Positions 59,000-64,000 of a stretch of DNA of 64,000 nt are shown in pieces; positions within the stretch are counted from its first letter, which is position 1; each line of letters begins with the position of its first letter. A program made the translations under genes and the position numbers. The notes under the pieces were generated by a model. The model saw only the letters and a list, made by a program, of their open reading frames with translations. It had not been told where the DNA came from and made no database searches. Source of the DNA: Combretum micranthum (taxonomy: Eukaryota; Streptophyta; Magnoliopsida; Myrtales; Combretaceae); contig JAMXBD010002766.1 in NCBI GenBank assembly GCA_024138025.1, positions 101,251-165,250 on the forward strand. Reading direction: 5' to 3'.

Positions 59000-61900
59000 T
59001 GTCACGCCCCGTAGGGTATCCTAAACGTAACAGTCCGCCACATACTAAGTAAGACTCTCGAGTTCCCTAACCGGGGCCTTCGGGAGTTTTAAGTAGATGT
59101 AAAGCGTTCCCTTACGACAATAGAATACTTCAACAAATGGAGTTTAACAGTTTAACAAGGCATTCATTAGCCATAGATAATAAATCAAAACGCATAAATC
59201 TTTAAGGTTCACAATCTAAGGGGCATTCCCCCGCAAAAGAATAACAGTCTATTACAGTCATCCAGAGTCCTTAGTTTCCAATGGAAGTCTATACAAAAGA
59301 AATGAATCAAACTTCTATGGGAAACTCCTATCTCCGGTACCTGTGCTGTGGCTTGCCTTGGCCTAAGCCATATAAACTCATGCTGCAAAAGATAAACACT
59401 ATCGGGGCGTAAGCTAACTAGCTTAGTGAGTAATACTTCCATAACGCAATTAGATGCAATCATTCAAACAAGTGATTATTCAAGCAAGTGCATGCACCAT
59501 CCAAATGAAATCATCAAACATATGACCAACCGGAAATCATATGTGGATGGACTTGCGCCCTCCATCCCGGGTTAGCAGATTAACGAATCCTGCGGTACGA
59601 CGCCGTTTAAGCTCACGGTCAACTGATTAAAAGCTCGTTTTATGGATCACGATTAACCTCACATTCGTTTTATGGATCACGATTAACCTCACATTCGTTT
59701 TATGGGTCACGAAAAACCAACCAATGCAAATGCTCCAACCCCATTGTGACATGAATGAACTCAGTTTATAGTCGGAGTCGAATAGTCATTAATTCGATTC
59801 TTTTAAGTGACCAACAAGTATACGCAGACATTCATCATATGATTCTAATAAAACAATCAATATCTTAACACCCGGTTTCGATATGCCTTAAGTTCCATTT
59901 CACATATCAACAATTCACAACATAAATAATTCCCACATACCCATCATGCTTGTACAATTCCTTTTATCTTTGCCTACATCACTAGTGCCACTACATTACA
60001 TTCACAAGCATTAATTGAGAGTGGAAGTAACTCACTCGGCCATGGGTCACCAAACTCCTTAATAGTAATAATCGGGTGGTAGAGAGTCGTCCTGCTCGGA
60101 ATCACCTACCAATCAAGAATAATCCCTATGAGATTCTCACCATGTAATTAAATCAAACTATACATCTAGACTAGTTGAATTCGGATTTCTTGCTATATTT
60201 GGAAGTTCCGACTTAAAACGGCCATAACTTGGTCATTTTAACTCGGAATTTCGCAAACTTTATATCGATCTTCATCTACTTCGAAAGATCTATCTAATTC
60301 AAGTATTAAATCCAATTTTGAAAATAATAAGGTCACGGAACAGTGGGATCAGTTCTGTCCCGCAATTGATCCAACTTTGAAAATGTGCTTTGCTTTTGAT
60401 AAGAAATGTTCCTAGTTAGTGATTCATGCATGAATGATTTAGGAATGAACTACTAATGTGTATGCCATGTAATGAACTCAACTTGTGCATGGTCATGATG
60501 ATTTTTGTAGTAATAAACTTTTAGGAACTCCTAAGTGTTGGGGAAAGTTTCATAAAGGCTAATTCTAAGAAGTTATTCTCCCACATTATACTCCTTAGGG
60601 TTTCTTTGGTTTTTAATCTTGTAATCTACTTATTATTTAACTAAAATTAGGTTCTCAAAGTCTATAATAGTCATGGCCTCCATTCATGCACAAAAATTCA
60701 CATTTTTCATTTGGTAAACATGTTTTCAAATAAGCTAGTTATAAAAATCCGAATTTTCCAAATTTTCTTTTCTTACATTTTTCTTAAGGGAAATCTAGTC
60801 TAATGTATTAAAAATTGGGGCTTCAATGTATACATATCTAAGGACTTCATTTAGCTTATAAAATATCCATTTTAGACTTAAATACTAAGTGTTTATATAG
60901 GCATTACACAAAGTTACGAATTTGACTACACATTTAAAGTCAACATTTTCCACTTCTAACTTCACCTCTTGTTTCTCTTATTTTTATTATGCCTAACTCA
61001 TCTAAACTCATGAAAATAATTCCTTCAACATGTCTATTACACATACCCTTCATTTTTCTTATGAAATATAAGTTTAAAATTGATTTTGGAGGTCTTTAGG
61101 GTAGGGTTTCCATTTCATCCGAATTTTCAACTTTCCATATATAACATAGTCCTCCCTTTTTCAATGTTCTTGCCATCTATATGTGGAGATATACTATCTA
61201 GCATCTCTATACATGAACAAGACTTCATTTTTATGATCAACAAGGCACATAAACAAAAATGAACCTATGATCATGCATGTACATAAAGTGGTGAATGTCT
61301 AAACCTTAGATCTACTACATATGATGTATATAACATGGATCTCATGGCATGAACAACAATATAAACACAAGATCACTACTTTATATGCATGAACAAGTTG
61401 ATATTTCAAACAAAACTCATTTAAAGGCTAGATCCACTTCTTGAGATGGCTTGAGATTCTTGTAGTTGTGTTTTCATGTCCCTTGCTCATGCTCATTGGG
61501 ATTTAGAGGAGAAAACACACAAGAATGATCTTGCCATAACAAGATTTAGGATGTACAAGGCCTAAATATACATACCAAAGGAGTCTTGAAGGAGGAAAGA
61601 AGAAGAAACAAAGTTGAAATGGCAAGGGAGTGGGGGAGGGAAGTGCTCGGCACTTTGAGAGGAGGAAGAAGAGAGGTTTTGCTATTTTTCAAAGTTAAAA
61701 TGAAAATGAAGAGAGAGAGAGAACATTTAGTATATATATCAAGTAAATTAGGGTTTGGCTTTATTAATTGGAGTAAAAATAATCAAATGAGAGGGAAAAT
61801 TGAGGGAGGGGCACCGGCCTCCATTGTGTGTGTGTGTGTGTGTGAGTTTAAAACAAAAATGAATTTGTAATTTAGTAATTTAAATGTAATAATTATTAAA

Positions 61901-62416
61901 GAGACAAATTTTCTTGGAAAAGAAAATTGAAATGAGTAGTTGTAAGGATGTAAGAATAGGGTATGGGTAGTGTGTAGTGTAGGTTGTACTTGTGAATAGT
62001 AGACAAGACATCTACTTTACCGGTTGTTCCGAAAACACGGGAAAAGCTATAACTGTAATCTTTATAGCTCGGAAAATTATGAAATTGATATTTTTGGAAT
62101 CCTTATAAAATTACGGTTCTAATGAATATTCCGGAATATTTTTCTGAATCCGTGGCCCGGGGCACGCTTTTCCGTAATTGGGCTCGGGAAGGCCCGGAAT
62201 TGAAAAATTCCCGAATTTAAAACTTTCAAAGGTTTGAAATGTACTTTGGAACAACAAGTCAATTTCATTCACTCCAAAATATTTATTTTACTATAAAACC
62301 GAAGGAAAGCCGGATTTAGGGTTCCTATGCTCCATTCACTAACTCAATCTGATCGGATTAGGGTTTCGTCTCCAACTCCTGGGGTTTTCTAGCTACTGAG
62401 AATTCCGGGGTTTACA
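59000..62416 (-). repeat. Family A 3' LTR
   Basis: 3,417 bp, TGTCACGCCCCG to CCGGGGTTTACA. It carries the GGATCACGATTAACC minisatellite at about 59620-59720, the core block at 60205-60275, a (GA)n and TATATATA pair near 61710-61738, a (GT)n tract at 61823-61843 and a GC-rich box with CACCGGCC near 61810. The 94-codon plus-strand frame at 61586 is antisense low-complexity sequence. Confidence 0.93.
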
Positions 62417-62429
62417 ACCTCCCCACCTT
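62417..62429 (-). other. Polypurine tract of the family A element
   Basis: AAGGTGGGGAGGT on the minus strand, directly before the LTR start TGTAAACCCC and after the 'gttttgaggacaaaact' box that all three elements share. Confidence 0.9.
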
Positions 62430-62445
62430 AAATAAAGTTTTGTCC

Positions 62446-62652
62446 TCAAAACGGAACTGACGTACCTTGTCCTTCAAATATCTCGGGGTACCTTCTCCGG
62501 ATTTCATCCTCCGCTTCCCAGGTTGCTTCTTCAAAGGCATGATTCCTCCATAATACTTTCACGTAGTGAATGTCTTTGTTCCGTAGCCTTTGAGTTTTCT
62601 TATCCAATATCTTTACTGGGTGTTCTTCATATGTCAGGTTTTCCTCAACTGG
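62446..62652 (-). pseudogene. Chromodomain at the end of pol
   Basis: An open frame of 68 codons (GTT at 62649 to TGA at 62446-62448). It has the chromodomain pattern TYEEHPVKILDKK, then YVKVLWRNH, then EEATWEAEDEIRRRYPEIF, as found at the integrase C-terminus of Tekay/Del chromoviruses. This domain is thought to direct integration to chromatin with methylated histone H3. It is separated from the integrase core by a one-base deletion near 62655. Confidence 0.85.
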
Positions 62653-63999
62653 ATTGGCTCCAATTCCAGAATCCTCTCTGGGTCGGCCACATATCTCCTC
62701 AAGACTGACACATGAAACACATTGTGAATCCCGGACAATTAGGTGGTAGGGCTAGCCGATACGCCAGGTCTCCGACTCTTTCTAAGATCTCAAAAGGTCC
62801 AATGTATCTCGGGCTTAATTTCCCTTGTATACGCATCCTCTTGATACTTTTGATCGGGTTTACCTTCAAGTACACATGATCACCCACTTTAAATTCAAGC
62901 TCTCGTCTTTTCGAGTCTGCCCAGCTCTTTTGTCGATCCTGGGCTTCTTTCATTTTCCGCTGAATTAACCTCACTTTATCCGCGGCTTCCTGTACCAATT
63001 CCGGCCCAATTGCTACCTTTTCCACTTCATCCCAAAACAAAGGGGACCTACATCGCCGTCCATATAAGGCTTCATACGGAGGCATCTGGATAGTGGAGTG
63101 ATAGCTGTTATTATAGGCAAACTCGATTAGGTGAACATGATTATCCCAATTCCCTTTGAATTCCAGGGCACATGCCCTTAACATGTCTTCAAGAGTTTGG
63201 ATCGTTCGCTCAGACTGTCCGTCGGTCTGGGGATGGTAAGCCGTACTGAAATGCAATTTAGTACCCAAGCTCTTCTGCAAGCTTGTCCAAAACTTGGACA
63301 CAAATCTCGGGTCTCTATCAGAGATGATCCTGCAGGTATGCCATGTAATCTTACTATCTCTCTGATGTAAATCTTGGCTAACTTTTCCATTGAATAGGTC
63401 ATATTTATGGGTAGGAAATGCGCCGACTTAGTTAACCGATCCACTATTACCCATATTGCATCACAGCCCGATGGAGTCTTTGGGAAGCCACAAACAAAAT
63501 CCATGGATATTTGATCCCACTTCCATTCAGGAATAGGTAAGGGTTTTAGCATTCCGCCCGGTCTCTGGTGCTCTACCTTCACTTGTTGGCATACTGCGCA
63601 CTTCATCACATAATCTGCCACATCTCGCTTCATCCCATTCCACCAATAGGAACTCTTCAAATCCTGGTACATTTTGGTGCCTCCCGGATGCATGGTATAC
63701 CCGGAGTTATGTGCTTCACCCATTATCTCCTTCTTCAACTCCTCATCCTCTGGTACGCACAGCCTTCCGTTCATCCGGATCACGTCTTCCTCATCCACGG
63801 CAAAGTCAAGGTATTTCCCCGCTTGGGTTTCCCTTTTTATCCTTTGTATCACCTCGTCGTACCTCTGTGCTTCTTTGATTCTTTCCACGAGGGTTGGTTC
63901 CAGCACCAAGTTAGATATCTCCAGCTCAGCACTTTGATCTGTGAACTCGATCCTTAACTTCTCAAATTCCTTAATCAACTCCTTCTGGCTTGTAATCAA
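62653..63999 (-). pseudogene. pol: Integrase region of pol (partial, frameshifted)
   Basis: The C-terminal part of the Pol polyprotein; the upstream reverse transcriptase and RNase H lie beyond the window. The first open segment, 63999 down to about 63335, holds the linker and the HHCC zinc-binding domain (His97, His104, Cys134, Cys137, numbered from 63999) and the first catalytic Asp (MDFV, residue 167). A one-base deletion near 63330-63336 moves the reading to the next frame. That frame carries the second Asp (SDRDPRF) and, after 35 residues, the Glu of GQSERT, so the D, D-35-E triad is complete. A GPF-type motif (RYIGPFEI) follows. A second one-base deletion near 62738 leads to the FHVSVLRRY segment. 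Without the deletions all motifs would be in order, so the decay is recent or the sequence contains errors. Confidence 0.9.
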
Positions 64000-64000
64000 A

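Larger units (their letters stand above)
59000..64000 (-). mobile_element. Family A Tekay/Del-type chromovirus, 3' part
   Basis: A minus-strand element running out of the window: 3' LTR 59000-62416, polypurine tract 62417-62429, then the end of pol with integrase and chromodomain. It is inserted in the family E LTR, and GCCGT (58995-58999) is the left target copy to look for beyond the window. The order integrase then chromodomain, the HHCC and GPF-type motifs, and the LTR length place it with the Tekay/Del chromoviruses. This is the only element in the window with visible pol, so it represents the class that could supply enzymes to the pol-less elements. Confidence 0.9.

Noticed and set aside
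61586..61870. 94-codon basic frame ending in a Val/Cys repeat
   Set aside because: It is antisense to the family A LTR promoter region and made of GA and GT repeats. The solo LTR at 4749 does not conserve it.

Overview
This window looks like heterochromatic intergenic DNA from a flowering plant with a repeat-rich genome. I find no host gene, rRNA gene, tRNA gene or CRISPR array. Nearly everything is long-terminal-repeat (LTR) retrotransposon DNA of the Ty3/gypsy Tekay/Del chromovirus type. The evidence is LTRs of about 2.4-4.4 kb bounded by TGTAA(A/G)CCCC and GGGGCGTGACA, primer-binding sites for initiator tRNA-Met (TGGTATCAGAGC), polypurine tracts of the form AAGGGGGGTAGGT, degenerate gag genes with CCHC zinc knuckles, and an integrase with a C-terminal chromodomain. 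I call the LTR families A to F. '+' means the element is transcribed left to right.

Layout. (1) 1-8870 is a stack of right-hand LTR ends nested inside one another, with a clean family A solo LTR (4749-8146, target duplication ATGCC). (2) 8871-10500 is unassigned single-copy-looking DNA. (3) 10501-47042 is one minus-strand family C element flanked by AAAGG on both sides. It was about 12 kb when it inserted and is now 36.5 kb, because at least five later insertions sit in it: an E-like solo LTR (10566-13213, AATGA), a complete plus-strand family B element (20351-31194, GCGAT), a chimeric LTR (32014-36369, ATCTT), and a family E solo LTR (40061-46807, ATCCA) that carries a family D solo LTR (41773-44962, GCCGA). 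(4) 47048-52545 is old, diverged LTR-like DNA. (5) 52546-58999 is a plus-strand family E LTR interrupted by a family D solo LTR (52891-56118, GAGCC). (6) From 59000 to the window end is a minus-strand family A element whose 3' LTR and the integrase/chromodomain end of pol are visible.

The B and C elements both lack pol. Each has LTR, leader, gag and a long 3' untranslated block. The B element also has a broken extra reading frame upstream of gag. Both share their primer site and polypurine tract type with the family A element, which has the integrase, so elements of the A type could have mobilised them in trans (inference). All recognisable genes are broken, and every frameshift I could place is a one-base deletion. 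That pattern may partly reflect uncorrected long-read sequence.

Several structures recur at fixed places in otherwise diverged LTR families: paired hairpins built on ACTAG, a core block of about 70 bp, a minisatellite cassette whose unit differs by family, and a GGGG/CCCC hairpin near the LTR end. I regard these, together with the pre-gag frame and the intron-like spacer before gag, as the most interesting signals in the window.
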